64,000 bases of DNA. Source: Dichetophora obliterata (taxonomy: Eukaryota > Arthropoda > Insecta > Diptera > Sciomyzidae). The stretch lies in contig OY986436.1 in NCBI GenBank assembly GCA_963920525.1, positions 26,005,318 through 26,069,317 on the forward strand, given 5' to 3'. Made by a program: the position numbers and the translations under genes. The stretch's first letter is position 1, and each line of letters starts with the position of its first letter. Shown here piece after piece: positions 47,204-58,889 of this stretch. The notes under the pieces are model-generated. The model ran no database searches. It was not told the DNA's origin and saw only the letters and a list, made by a program, of their open reading frames with translations.

Positions 47204-48009
47204 CAGTGTTGCCAGATTTTTAGAGAGATCATTCCCTATTTGTTCTTCATTTCTATAAGCTTTTTTTCTTTTTTTTTCTTAATATTTTCCCGTTTTTTCA
47301 CCTATTCTATAGTTCAGTGTTTTGTTTTAATAAAAACCATAACAAAACAAACCTTACTAAAATAATTAAAAATATGACTTAAAAAATATATCACATTTAT
47401 TACTTCGACAAAGTGACAAATGCTCCGCCTTCGTCCCAGAAATCAATTCTTTTTTAAAGATCTCAGTTATTTTTCCATAGTTTGCCCAGCAAATAAATCA
47501 AATTACGCTGAACAGAGAAAATTTTACTTTTGAGCTTACAGCTGGTGATAATCCAAATGAGTTTAAATTAAACAAGCAGGCTAAGCTAATTGAAATAGTA
47601 ATAAAATTAAATTTAAACTCAAAATTACTCAGATAATTTTAAAATGTATTTAAATTCAAGATGTTAAAAAATTCATAGCGTAGTTTGTTGATTTTGTGAC
47701 GAAATTACTCTTTTTGCAATCTTTTGCAGAAAAAATTACGTGTGAGCTTACAGCTGATGACAATCCAAATGAATTTAAATTAAATACATAGGCTATTTCT
47801 AATAGTAATAAAACCAAGTTATAACTCAAGATGACTCAGATCACTTCAAAATGTATTTTATTAAAAGATGTTAAAAAATTCATAGCATAATTTGTTGATT
47901 TTGTGACGAAATTACTCGTTTTCCCCGTTTTAAAAAGTGCTATACCCGTTTTCCCTTTTCGTTGAAAATTCCCGAAAAACGGTGAAAATTCTCTTTTCTG
48001 GCGGCACTG
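47204..48009. mobile_element. hAT-type non-autonomous element
   Basis: Ends CAGTGTTGCCAGATTTTTAG and, in complement, CAGTGCCGCCAGAAAAGAG. The flanking octamers GTTACTCT and GTAAAGCT agree at 5 of 8 positions, a decayed duplication. The interior is a two-unit tandem repeat. The same CAGTGTTGCCAG terminus occurs at the right end of the element at 23859-24529. Confidence 0.7.
47532..47917. repeat. Two ~178-bp units in tandem (period 211 bp)
   Basis: Units 47532-47710 and 47743-47917 share GAGCTTACAGCTG, ATCCAAATGA, AGATGTTAAAAAATTCATAG and TTTGTTGATTTTGTGACGAA. Confidence 0.85.
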
Positions 48010-48018
48010 GTAAAGCTA

Positions 48019-48210
48019 GACCTAAAATAAAAACCGTTTATTTAACGTCATATGATTCCGAAGATTTTATTCGAACAAATGTCACATTATATCAAACTTA
48101 AACAGTATATTGGTCATAGCTTAATTATTCAAACCTACTGAAGTTGGAAAGAGTAGAGCTTTTTAATGTGTGATTTGCTATGCAGAGTTGTTGTTGTTGT
48201 TGTTGTTGCT
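48019..48210. repeat. Dispersed repeat (copy 2)
   Basis: GACCTAAAATAAAAACCG, TTTAACGTCATATGATTCCG and the GTTGTTGTTG tract, as at 9594-9770. Confidence 0.6.
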
Positions 48211-48995
48211 TTGTTCAACAACTTTGACACAGCAACATGATGCCATCTTTCACTACCAAGAAACAATTTAATGCAGGCACGTATGACAGTATTTTTTAAC
48301 CGAAACTTAAAATTTTAGACCAAATAAAAGACATGAAATTTTGTCATTTATTCTTTATAACTAGGTCATTTTAAGTCATCGAAGTAATAGTAAACTATCA
48401 AAATACGGGCATGATAAGTGTTAACTATCAAAATTCATGGACAAAAATTAGTGTGGAATACTTGAATAACAAATGGATTTTCCAGTAAAAATGCGAAAAT
48501 TGAAACAATTGGAAAAGTTGGTTTTTCTCTGATTGTTTTCTTATAAATTGATATCTTAGTAACCAGATTGCTCAGACAATCGAACATTGCATCAAAATAT
48601 TTGTATTAAAATCATCTATAACTTTTGAAAAAATTGCAACTGATTAATCACTAAAGTTTTGCGGATCTTACGGCCGGTTTGTTCAATAAAAAAAAATACA
48701 TTTACTCAAATTTTTGTTTTTTCAATGGCAACTTTGTATCACTAACCAATTTTTATCCGGGAAAAAAGTTTCAATTCGTTATTCCCTATTGGAGAACACC
48801 GACAGCAACGGTTTGTAGGGAAGAAAAATTATTTCCAACTCTAACACGCTGCTTTCTTGCCTCTAGGTAATTAGATAAGAGTTTCACTGCACCCTTACTA
48901 CGGTTTTGAATAAAAATATATGACTACTAACCTCGAAAGTAACATTTACTACAAACATGTGATATATGTTCGTTGCATCTGGTAAATTTTATAAG
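48211..48995. other. Intergenic sequence, nothing recognised
   Basis: AT-rich, no feature. Confidence 0.4.
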
Positions 48996-49257
48996 GGGTA
49001 TTCACGATTCAGTGCGCTTGCTAGTGTAGTTGAGGACTTGTGCACTTAACAAAAACCAAATTTACGTTTGTCAAAAATCTGCACAAGTGCTTTTCTACTA
49101 TTGCCTTATACTTGAGGACTTGAGCAGTTGTGCACTTGCGTTCATTGAAAAATTTTGACAGCTTTGAAGTAGAGATGGTGGTGTGTTTACGAAAACCTAA
49201 CTGCACAAGTCCTCAAGTCCTCAACTGCACAGGCAAGTGTATGAATCGTGAATACCC
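48996..49257. mobile_element. 262-bp foldback MITE with GGGTATTCACGATTCA ends
   Basis: GGGTATTCACGATTCA on the left and its complement on the right. The arms continue with AGTTGAGGACTTG inverted against itself, with internal copies of CTTGAGGACTTG. No target duplication was found. Confidence 0.75.
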
Positions 49258-50715
49258 ATTGAAAATTTTGACACCTTTAATTATATATAAATACTTTAGA
49301 ATTGATTCTGTGAACATTTGACAAAACAGCTTCTCTCTAAATCATCAACTCAGGAGAGCGAAAAAACTGTTAAAATGCCTAACAACATTTTTTGTATAGT
49401 AATCGAAAGGAATCTTATACTTACACATTTTACACAAATATAAAGGAAATATTTTGCGATAATTTTTTTTCCTCTAAGAGCTATAGTTTTTTTTAAACTG
49501 TAAATGAAAAATATAAAATAATTTGTCAAATGGATTTTTAACACAAAAAAATAGCTTTTACCACACAAGTCGTTTTGTCAAAACTAGTTTTATTAAAAAA
49601 GAAAATGATCTTAGTGACTTATATGAAGACAAGTAGTTTTGTTAAATTGAAATGTAGAAAAATATTTGAACGAAGTTAGTTTGCAAAAATCATTTAAGTT
49701 ATATTAAAAAGTTGTATTCCATTTAATTAATTTATAAAATTATAATTGCTACCTTCGCTTACTTAATTTTTTTAATGCTTAATTACGGTTTTAAAACTTA
49801 GAAAAAATAAAATAGATTTAAATATGTCTTAGTTGCTCTTTGTCTGTCTTTATGTCCGTATATCTATTACAGACTGACTGTCTGTCTCAAATAGCCAAAA
49901 GAGTCAAAAGACTCAAATAGCCAAATAATAATGAAAAATATTAATTTTTAGTTAAGTTAAACTGAAACATGAATATTTACTTTAAAATATAAAAGTAATA
50001 TAGCGAACAAAAGAAATGACATTTAGCAGTTTTAGTACAGAGAAACTTATTTAGGATATGCACAAGTTGTGTTATCATGTCATAATGTCATATTGTCCTA
50101 AGATTTTACACTAGTTTATTGTTCCCTGTCATCTAAAAAAGTACAAATATATTACAACTCTGAAAGCTTTGTTTAGTGAAGTATCGTAATCAAACAGTTG
50201 TTTCTTAATTGCATTTATTTATGTTGTAAATTTTAGTTGTAAGATTTTAAGACAATATGACATGATAGCATACCTTGTGAATACCCTAATTGTAAATATA
50301 TATCTTCTTCGTTAATATCCGGATCAGTTTCAACTGGACGTTATCCTTCGGCCTTAATGTTCTGAAAATTGTTTCTAGTACTCTACTGATTGACTAGAGT
50401 CAATCTCTGCCTCTGTATAGACAGAGTTGTTGTTGTTGTTGCCTTCTTTAAAACTTACTTGATCTAAAGCTTGCAATTAAAATTCATGTTATAATATAAA
50501 TAAAAGATCACATTATATATTTTGATAACTTGAATCTTAAAACTATTCAATAGTTAAAGTGCAAATAACAAAGTGTTTTTATATGTGAAGATGAAAATGT
50601 GGTTAAGGATATGAATGAGAATGCAAATGGGTGTAAATGCGAGTATGTATGAAATAATGTATGAGAACACTATTGTCTCGGTACTTTATTTTGCTTTGGT
50701 GCTGTTGCAATATTA

Positions 50716-51078
50716 GGTCTGTTCGCGTACTTTTCTGGTAAAAAAATTAAAAACGTCAAAAGTAATAAAAATGAGAGAGCATTAACTTCAAATTTAAAAA
50801 TAAAACGAGCGCTTTTCTGGTAAAATAATGAAAAATGTCAAATTCGTCTAAAAAAATCTAAAAAAACTCAGCTGCTACACACACACAGCTACCATTTGAC
50901 AGTTTTCATCTTTTCACAACATGAAATTCTTCTTGTAAAAACTTTAAAAAACTTAAACGGAGAGAAAATGTGATTTCATCTCTATTACCCAATTCTCTCA
51001 GTTAACGAACGCTTTTCAGGCACTTTCTAGTAAAAACTTTTGAAATATTTCGTTTGCATTCGACTACGCGAACAGAAC
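50716..51078. mobile_element. TIR element with TA flanks
   Basis: Ends GGTCTGTTCGCGTA and, in complement, GTTCTGTTCGCGTAG. TA occurs at 50714-50715 and 51079-51080. CTTTTCTGGTAAAA and AAACTTTTGAAAT words lie subterminally. Non-coding. Confidence 0.65.
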
Positions 51079-51741
51079 TAGTGTAACATATCATCACTAA
51101 CACCGACATCAAGAGATATGATTATTTCTTACCGAGCGTTTCCACTGCCTGAATGAACGAAGAATTCACCGTTCGTTCAGGCAGTGGAAAAAGTTTGGTG
51201 CGAGCGCCAGTGTTGCCATGAAAAAAATTTTACAGCGTAACTTTTGCACTCTGCTCGTCGGATTTCTCATCGGATTTGTGAAACTCTGAAAACAAGAACT
51301 AAGAAATTTTCAGTCGCATTTAACAACAAGTAAGACAAATAAAATATTGCATTTTATTAGACGAATGACGTATATTTAAGGTTTATTTATTTAAATAAAT
51401 TAAATTTTTTTCAAAAGTTAATTCAATCATCATTATAAGTAAAGAAAATATATTATAATAAATTACATTATGAAAACATTTTTGAACACATAAACTAAGA
51501 GTTTAAATCAAATTAAAAATACATTTGCAACACAGTTTGGTTTAATGTAGATCTCTTAAATCGGTAAAAATGAAATGCATAGAGCTATAATACATAATTT
51601 TTTAATTTTAACTCTATAAATTTAACGCTTTTGCTTCAAGAAAATTAACGAAAAAATGTTGTTGTTTTAAGCCAGCAAAAACTACAAAAAAATTTAAATT
51701 TAGTGAAAAAATATGTGTAAAAAAATATAATTTTTTCGAAG

Positions 51742-52035
51742 TCATATATACATTGCTTTATTAAATTTGTTTATCATTTCTTTATCAATTTCATGACTAA
51801 AACAGTTTAAATATTTTATACGCAGATAATCTTTTGTGTGCAGAGTTCCTTCCATTGTTTCTAACTCTGATCTATTGCGAACTTTAGTTTTATTAATTTT
51901 TATTTGACCAAAAGTTCGCTCAACGTTAGCTGAGGAATTCGGTAAACTCAACAATTCAAAATTAAATTTTCCCATTATTGGAAATGCAGGAGTACCATCG
52001 CATCTTTTTATTTTAAAGTTGCCATCAATTTTTTT
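51742..52035 (-). pseudogene. hAT transposase C-terminal dimerisation fragment
   Basis: The minus-strand frame reads DGNFKIKRCDGTPAFPI, then FELLSLPNSSANVERTFGQI and KINKTKVRNRSELETMEGTL. This is the S-S-A-x-V-E-R-x-F...K...R-N-R-(L) signature of the hAT C-terminal dimerisation domain, here with Ser-Glu in place of the usual Leu. It ends at a TAA near 51742. No N-terminal BED finger or catalytic acidic residues were found, so it is a truncated gene. Confidence 0.8.
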
Positions 52036-52373
52036 ATACTAATTTTTTTCTTTTCATGTATATATGTATATTAAAATATATGCAAAATCGGACGCCGGAT
52101 CTACTTTTTCTGAAATCGTAACATTTTGAAGAATTTTGGTCAAATATCGGAACGTCGGATTCAAGTATTAAAATCGAAACATATCCGATATATCGGACTA
52201 TATGGCAACGGTGGCGAGCGCTATTCGTGCAGTGGAAACACTTTTTCAGCACGCTCTGATAGGCCGGCACTCGAAAATTGTGGGCGAATCTGGTGTTTCT
52301 TTGTGAATAGTGATAGAGTAGTAGATTTGTTGAAATGGTAGTTAAAATAAAATAAGAACTTAATGGTGTTTTC

Positions 52374-52567
52374 GTTTCTCGAAAAAATGCAACATTTTTT
52401 TTTTTTGGCCTTTTTGGAGATTCTGTCCTCTTGGGAATAAAAATAGTGACCTTTAAAATTGAATCGTGTTCTCTTCGCAAAAATGTTGACCTCAAAAGAA
52501 GAAAAAAATTCAGATTTCTCAAAGAGGATAGAAAAATGCAACATTTTTTCGAGAAACGGAAACGCCA
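52374..52567. mobile_element. Foldback MITE, copy 2
   Basis: TGGTGTTTTCGTTTCTCGAA and complement. Left flank TTAA; right flank TAAG, consistent with loss of one T. Same orientation as copy 1. Confidence 0.75.
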
Positions 52568-53516
52568 TAAGACAAAAGAACACTGTTTTATTTGTGTCAA
52601 GTTTTCTTACTATTTAAGTTTTCATATCGCAAACATTTTAAATTCAATGCACGAACGAACAAGATGGCGACTTACCAATGTTCGCCACTTATGTTCGTGT
52701 GGATACGGTTGGAGCGAACGAAGAATTCATCGCTACGTTTTGTTCGCGTTGAATTCTCCGTTCGTTCTGGCCGTGGAAACGCTCGGTTAGGGAAGTAGTT
52801 GTAAAACCAATCCATCGCTATGAGAAAAATTTTGGGATCCCCATCGTTTTCAACTTTCATATGTGAAATTTTCATCGTTGGCAACATACCTTTCAGCCGA
52901 AGATTTTTCTATTTTATGTTTTTGGCCGTTAATAAAAGAGCATTTACGGCTTCTTTTTCACTTTGCTGGCCATGGCGACTAGTTTTTTTAACTCGCTTCA
53001 TTTGAACGAATTTTTATTAATTGGTTTTAATTCTATTTTAGCAGCAAAGCAGCTTCTTTTTTCTTTTTTACAAAAGAACTTGTACTGACACAGGACGTTT
53101 TGTCGCAATGAACGCACGCGATGAATTGATTTAAAACTCAACTTGACTCAGACAAGTGGTGAATTTTTAAAATGTTGCTTTAGACAAAACGACTTCTTTT
53201 GAAAGAAGCTGTTTTGTCAAAAGGGAATTGTTGAAAATGTGCTTGCACTAAATGGAGACAGGTTGTTTTGTCAAATGGTCGTTTAATGGCCGTTTCAAAA
53301 ATTTTTGAATTGCCTGATAGAAGTTGTTTTGTCATATTGCAACTGAGAAAAAATCTGAAAGAGGTCGTTTTGCCACTTGCGTAATTTATCTTCTAAAATT
53401 CGTAGAAATGCGGCGATAAGACCAAAAGAACCGCTTTAAATTTTTATATATACTACAAAAAAATGGGAAAATTGACTTATCTCGAGAGAAGTCGTTTTGT
53501 CAAATGTTCACAGAAT

Positions 53517-54363
53517 TATATATAAATAATTTACTACAAACTTGTAGTACGCCATTTTGCTTACAACTCAAAATCAGTAGCTCAAAATCAACTCAAAATC
53601 AATTCATAAATCCGGCTTATTTGTAGCAAGTTCGAAATTGCTGTTTCTTGTAGTAAAGAGCACTTTATTCATATAAACTAACTACTTTTGAAGTTTTTTT
53701 ATTTTGAATTGTAGTAAAGTCGAATCTGCTACTTTTATTCATACCCTAATTCAATTCATACCGAAAATCAACTAACTCAAAAGTAATTGAAAACGTAGTT
53801 TTTTGTCAACCACAACTGATTGAAATTCTTATTTTTTTCCCTACAATGAACTCACATATTTTGTATGGCGATGTCCACTAAATAAGTCAATTGTTAGTTG
53901 ATTTTAAACGAGTTGATAAATGGTTAAAAATAAATCAATTAAAAACTAGTCCATTTTTCACTAATTTAAAATTAATTAAAAAGCATAAAAGTGGAAAATT
54001 GGTATTTATCAAAAAGATAACACCAAAAAATCACAACGATTTTACCGAATATTATTTCTTAGCTATTTTACCACTTTACCAAAGACTTAAAGAAATATTA
54101 TTTAATTTTACGAAAAAAAAATTTTTTGGGATTTGAGCCCGTTAAACCTAAATTAAAAATTTAACAAAAGCAACGAAACAAACTTTTATTGTTCTCTGAT
54201 TTTAGTTGACTTTTTATTAAAGAGTTTTTAGTTAATTTAATACGAATAATTTGTCATTCTCAAAATGTTTGGCTTCTCAGCGTGACTAATCAATAGCGTG
54301 ATCGAAAACAATACCCTTCACCAACATCGAATCCTACGTGCGTGCGCCAACTTTTGTTAGGAT
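53517..54363. other. Intergenic sequence, nothing recognised
   Basis: An 81-codon frame at 53891-54136 has no known domain. Several AACTCAAAATCA words cluster near 53560-53780. Confidence 0.4.
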
Positions 54364-54561
54364 CTTATTCCGTTTTCTTTTCTTAAGAAATGATTCATTT
54401 CTTGTCACCTCTTTGAGAAGTCTGCATTTTTTCTAGATCAATTTTTTCTCGAGAAAAGAACACGATTAAATTTTAGAGGTCACTATTTTTTCAAAAGGGC
54501 AGAATTTTCAAAAAGGCCACAAAAAATGTAAGATTTTTTTGAGAACAGAAAACATTATTAC
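54364..54561. mobile_element. Foldback MITE, copy 3 (opposite orientation, diverged)
   Basis: Aligns to the complement of copy 2: CTTATTCCGTTTTC, CCTCTTTGAGAAGTCTG, AGAACACGATTAAATTTTAG, GGTCACTATTTTTTC, AAAAAGGCC. More diverged than the other two. Confidence 0.6.
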
Positions 54562-57044
54562 ATCCACCATTTTACCAAGTCAAAAATTTTCTAACAAAAA
54601 TTGTAATAATTTATGAAAACGCAACCATGCTGCCAGGCCTCCAGGCCCAAATGAATTATTTTACAAAGGAACCATTTCTTATCTACTATTAACTAAAATA
54701 ATAGAGCAACAATTTTTTGTGCTATCAACAAAATTTCTGGATATAATCCAATTTTACTATGTGATATGTATAGGAGGTGGCACTCACAAAAAAAACTGTA
54801 TTTTTATAGTTTTTTTGTAAATTTTTTTTTACAAAATTTTTTTGTTCTAAAGGTGAGTCATTTGTTATTTAAGTGTAAGCAAACGAGTAAATTTCTATTG
54901 TTCTTCGTCTAAATTTCTCGAGGTAATCAAACTTTCTGTCGTTTCCGGGTAGTTTGCCGTAAGGAGTCCCTCTTCAGAATACGTGATGTACTTCAGTCAA
55001 GTAAGAGTGGTGATACAGTTTTAACAAAATTGTCCTTGTTTTTATTCGAGCTATCATTACTTTGATAGTATAACATATAATAAAACTTACCCTTTATATT
55101 GTCGAAGAAAACAGTAGGATATTTGGCTTCAGAATTTATTTAATAAGAAAACGCAACTGGTAAATATATTTTATAAATATATAACGTCAATTATTGTGTT
55201 GTTGAAGGCTGATGTTTTATATGTTTTATTAAGAAAACTAAAAAACCATTCATAAAATACAAAAAAAAAGTAATGCTTTTGTATAAATCATTTAAAATTA
55301 ATGAAAGATTTTATCGACCATATGAATCTTAAAGCAATATGTGTAAATGGTTTTAGTCTTAATGTGAACGCAAACATATAAAAAATTTCAAATTAAAAAA
55401 ATATTTTAAAATAAAATAAGGCTGTCAACAGGCACACATTGAATTTAATAAAACAAACATGAATTAAAATAAAATAAATATATATAATAAAAAACTTTTA
55501 TATAAAAATTTGAGAAAGGAAAAAAAATTAATGAATATGAAGAGGCATTATGATATGGTTTTTAGTAGGAAAATCTTTCGTTTGACGGAAAATTTTGGAA
55601 TATTATGAATATGGTAATGATTGCAAAAGTAATCATCCTGCCCTTGATTCCTCCAAAATCATTTGACCTGCCTGAATGGAAACCGAACACTATTTTCATA
55701 TCAGCTACACATGCGAATTTTCACAAAATCACCAGTTTGGCAAAATGGAAGCGAATTAAAAAAATCTGAAATCGGAAAAAAGTTCAAATAATTTTGTGTA
55801 CCAAATGTCAATGTTCGGAACTTATTTGCTAGAAACAACACAACTCGCAGTGAAAAAATTAAACTAAAAATAGGCAACATAAAAAATCAACAAAAAATCA
55901 AAAAGACTTAAAACAAAAACAATGCCAATAGAGTCTTAATTTTAAAATTTCCGTTGACGTACAGACTTGAAGTCAAATAAGAAACAAAAAAAAATTAAAT
56001 TGGCATACAAACGCATGTATGCGTCCCCGAACGCACTCAAGTTCTGGTTGTCTACGTGTGTGGCTCACAGGCAAATACATTCACTCACTTGCTTTTGTTT
56101 GGTGTACGTTTGTATCGGTGTGTGTGCTTATATCTAATGGTCAAGGCTGATTTAACGAGTGTGAACAGAAATGGGCTGGGCTGCTTAGAACAACTGCAAC
56201 AACATGAAAAACAACAACAGCAACTACATTAATAATGACAGCAATGGCCGCCAATGAAAGTTTATTGGAAAACATTAAAACTTTCGTTAAAATAACTTTT
56301 TCAATTAAATTCAAGCTAAGCTAAAATAAAAAAAAAATAAATAAAAAATAATATCTAGATAGATGTATGCAAAAAGTGAACAATCTTTCAAATAATCTCA
56401 TTTCTGTGCCAAGCATTAAGGTTAGTGGAAAATTTTTAAAAGTTTTCACTTTTATTTTTTGTATAGCGTGAATTTTCCGAACATTGGTTAAGCGGTCAAA
56501 CTAGTCCGTAAAATGTATAAATAACTGTTTATATCTATGTGGTTCTGTACGTTTAATACTTTCGCAACATGTTTAAACATGCACTTAAAATATATACTTA
56601 AATAGATTTATACGTTTTCGTCATTGTCAAAACTTTTACTTAGAGCACTATTAACACTTTCAGTGAATTTTCGCAATATATTGGACACATCAGAAAGTAA
56701 TTTTTTTATTTATTGGTTTGGTTCTGTTCTGTTTGGTTCGTTTGGTTCTGTGAAAAAAAGATGAACTAACATGATAAAAATATATTTAGAGATTATTTAA
56801 CATTAAAGTCAGTTGGAATTTCGATTTTGTGCCGAAGAAAAGCAAACAAAAAATGCCTATTTTTTGCCTATTTTATAAGAAAAAATCAACCAGACAGAAA
56901 TCAAATTTATGTTTTTTTATCTTTTTATGTTTTTAATGATAAGAGTATTAAGATGGTTTAAAAACCAAATATCTAAAGGGTTGAAAAAACTTCAAGGGAT
57001 TAAAAAACAAAATTTGTGCCGAACAGGAACAAAACAACTTTTTT
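54562..57044. other. Intergenic AT-rich sequence
   Basis: About 2.5 kb without recognised gene, RNA or repeat. Short CAACAACAACAG-like tracts occur near 56190-56225. Confidence 0.4.
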
Positions 57045-57227
57045 TTTGAAAGATCAAAGAACCAAGGCATGTGCCTTATACAAATAGATTTTTTTAGAGG
57101 AATTGAATGGAACCATACGTGAATTATTGATAAGGCGAAACAACCGTGAAAGACAATTTTTATTGCTTTAAACCGAGGCTAGTGTTATGCCTTAACCTCG
57201 GCAAGCATTTCCAGCCCTTAGTTGTCC
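57045..57227 (-). repeat. Dispersed repeat, copy 2 (inverted relative to 29741)
   Basis: In complement it matches 29741-29955, with a gap of about 30 bp in the middle. The CCGAGG...CCTCGG foldback is kept. Confidence 0.75.
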
Positions 57228-57306
57228 CTGTCCTTTAATTCCACATTTTCCACAATTGAGCTGTGGATTTTTAGTTTACCAATATTCTTAAATGTAGGAA
57301 TTAACA

Positions 57307-58338
57307 CACACAGAAAAATATTGCATAGTAAAATCATTGTGATACATAGTTGATTTCATTTTACATGATTTTATATTTCATGGTGGCAGCGACATAAAAA
57401 TCATTATGATTTCATGTAAAATCATTATGGTTTCATGTAAAATCATTATGATTTCATGTAAAATCATTATGATTTCATGTTGAATTATTATGAAAACTAG
57501 TAAAATCATTATTGCATCATGTTAAAAGTTAATCAACACGATTTCATGTAGAATCATTATGACATCATGTTGAACCATTATGAAATCTAGTAAAATTATT
57601 ATTGCATCATGTAAAAAAAATTTTTGCGTGCTGAAGAATTTCCGTTGTTTCTAGCACATTAGAAGTTTTATCGCGAGAAGTAGCTTCGTTAAAAATTAAA
57701 ATAGTTTGTAATAGCTGAAAAAGTAAAACAAGTGGAATGAAAAGTAAATACAAGTGGAAGTAGTCGAATCCATAAACTTTGACGCAGATGAACAAGGTAA
57801 TGTGATATGTGACTTATGTTGCTATAACAAAATAATATCAAAAAGCTGTATTACTTTTCAATAGAAACAGAAGCTTCAGTTGACTAGGAAAGTTTAAGGT
57901 ACTTATCTAAGGAAGATAAACAGGAAGCTATACTAACCATAAGACTTCATGCACGCTATCGAGAAAAACTTTTTAGTTAGAGAAAAATTGAGGTATGCTT
58001 TATAATTATAAGTCGAATTTTTCAATAAAAAAAACTAAATAAAACCAACTTGAAGTTCTTTTTATTTCAAATTGAGGTTAGGATTCAGCTGCATTTCATA
58101 ATGATTTCATAATGATTCAACATGACCACCATAATGATTTTACATGATTTCATAAGGATTCAGCATGACCATCATAATGATTTTACATGATTTCATAATG
58201 ATTCAACATGAAAATTTGTTGCGATTTTTACATTAAAATCACAATGATTTTACTATAAATCTCTATGAAGCAAAATCATAGGGGAAACATGTAAAATCAT
58301 TTTTTCTAGTTGATTTTACTATGATTTTTTTCTGTGTG
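57307..58338. mobile_element. 1.03-kb TIR element with ATGATTTCATG subterminal arrays
   Basis: Ends CACACAGAAAAA and complement, with CATAGTAAAATCA following in both arms. CA flanks both sides. Both arms carry tandem TCATTATGATTTCATGTAAA-type repeats in mirror orientation. The middle contains coding-like stretches on the plus strand (FDADEQGNVICDLCCYNK near 57775; LRKINRKLY or, in another frame, LSKEDKQEAILTIRLHARYR near 57905), probably relics of an encoded protein. Confidence 0.65.
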
Positions 58339-58360
58339 CAAAGAAAGTGAAAAGAACCAT

Positions 58361-58430
58361 GCCCGAGCCCGGATTTGAACCAGGGACCTCTGGTTTGTTG
58401 GTCAAGCGCACTTTACTAGACTACAAAGGC
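58361..58430 (-). tRNA. tRNA-like sequence (pseudogene or SINE head)
   Basis: The minus strand reads GCCTTTGTAGTCTAGT (A-box region) through GTGCGCTTGACCAACAAACC to GGTCCCTGGTTCAAATCCGG (variable region and B box), ending GCTCGGGC. The T stem pairs well. The acceptor stem has two or three mismatches and the anticodon stem is weak; loop alignment would put AAC (Val) in the anticodon. It is probably not a functional tRNA. Confidence 0.45.
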
Positions 58431-58889
58431 CGACAAGCCTTTAATTACAAGCTAAATGATAGCAATATTACACCAAAAAAATTATTTTGTCCTTAGTTTA
58501 GCCATTGAAAGAGTTAAAAGATAACTTTTGTAAAAAATTATTGAGAAGTAGGTACGTTATAACTAAAAACTAATTGTAGCAAGAGACTTGGTAAGACAGC
58601 GAAAGCGTCAGTACCAGTTTACTCGCGTAATGGCTTTTTTAATAAGGATCGTACAATTACTTCGTAAGCCTTTCGATAAAGAAAAAAATATCTTTCCTTT
58701 TCAATATTTTCAATAGTAATGAAAAATTTATTTTACAATTTTTGAAATATCTCAAATAATTTTCATTGAAATACAAATCATATTTTAAAACTTTTTAAAG
58801 TAAAGTAAAGTAAAGTAAAGTAAAGTATTTAAATATTTAAATAATATGACAAAGAGTGAATCTATATAATAACAATAATTACAATCGTT
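58431..58889. other. Spacer with a (TAAAG)n microsatellite
   Basis: About five TAAAG units lie at 58798-58826. Nothing else was recognised. Confidence 0.6.

Larger units (their letters stand above)
51132..52786. mobile_element. Hairpin-ended TIR element with TTA flanks
   Basis: Ends CCGAGCGTTTCCACTGCCTG and, in complement, CCGAGCGTTTCCACGGCCAG. TTA lies on both sides (51129-51131, 52787-52789). The left end is a hairpin with TTTCCACTGCCTGAATGAAC against its complement, and the right end has similar internal inverted repeats. Inside are a hAT transposase C-terminal fragment (minus strand) and a MITE (52374-52567). Confidence 0.7.
49305..53516. mobile_element. Outer TIR element carrying nested insertions
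   Basis: The inverted ends ATTCTGTGAACATTTGACAA (49305) and complement (ending 53516) continue through AAAACNGCTTCTCTC. The word GTCGTTTTGTCAAA and variants recur near both ends (49567, 49631, 53205, 53262, 53324, 53363, 53490). Just outside, TATATATAAATA occurs on both flanks, six bases removed on the left. Insertions at 50716-51078 and 51132-52786 lie inside. No transposase of its own. Confidence 0.65.

Noticed and set aside
52034..52600. 188-codon and 120-codon minus-strand ORFs
   Set aside because: They read through the palindromic MITE copy 2 and flanking transposon sequence, with no domain.
29741..57227. Long terminal repeats of a 27-kb Polinton/Maverick-like element
   Set aside because: The inverted pair is only ~0.2 kb and encloses part of the intron and coding exons of a host protease. 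No Polinton genes lie between.
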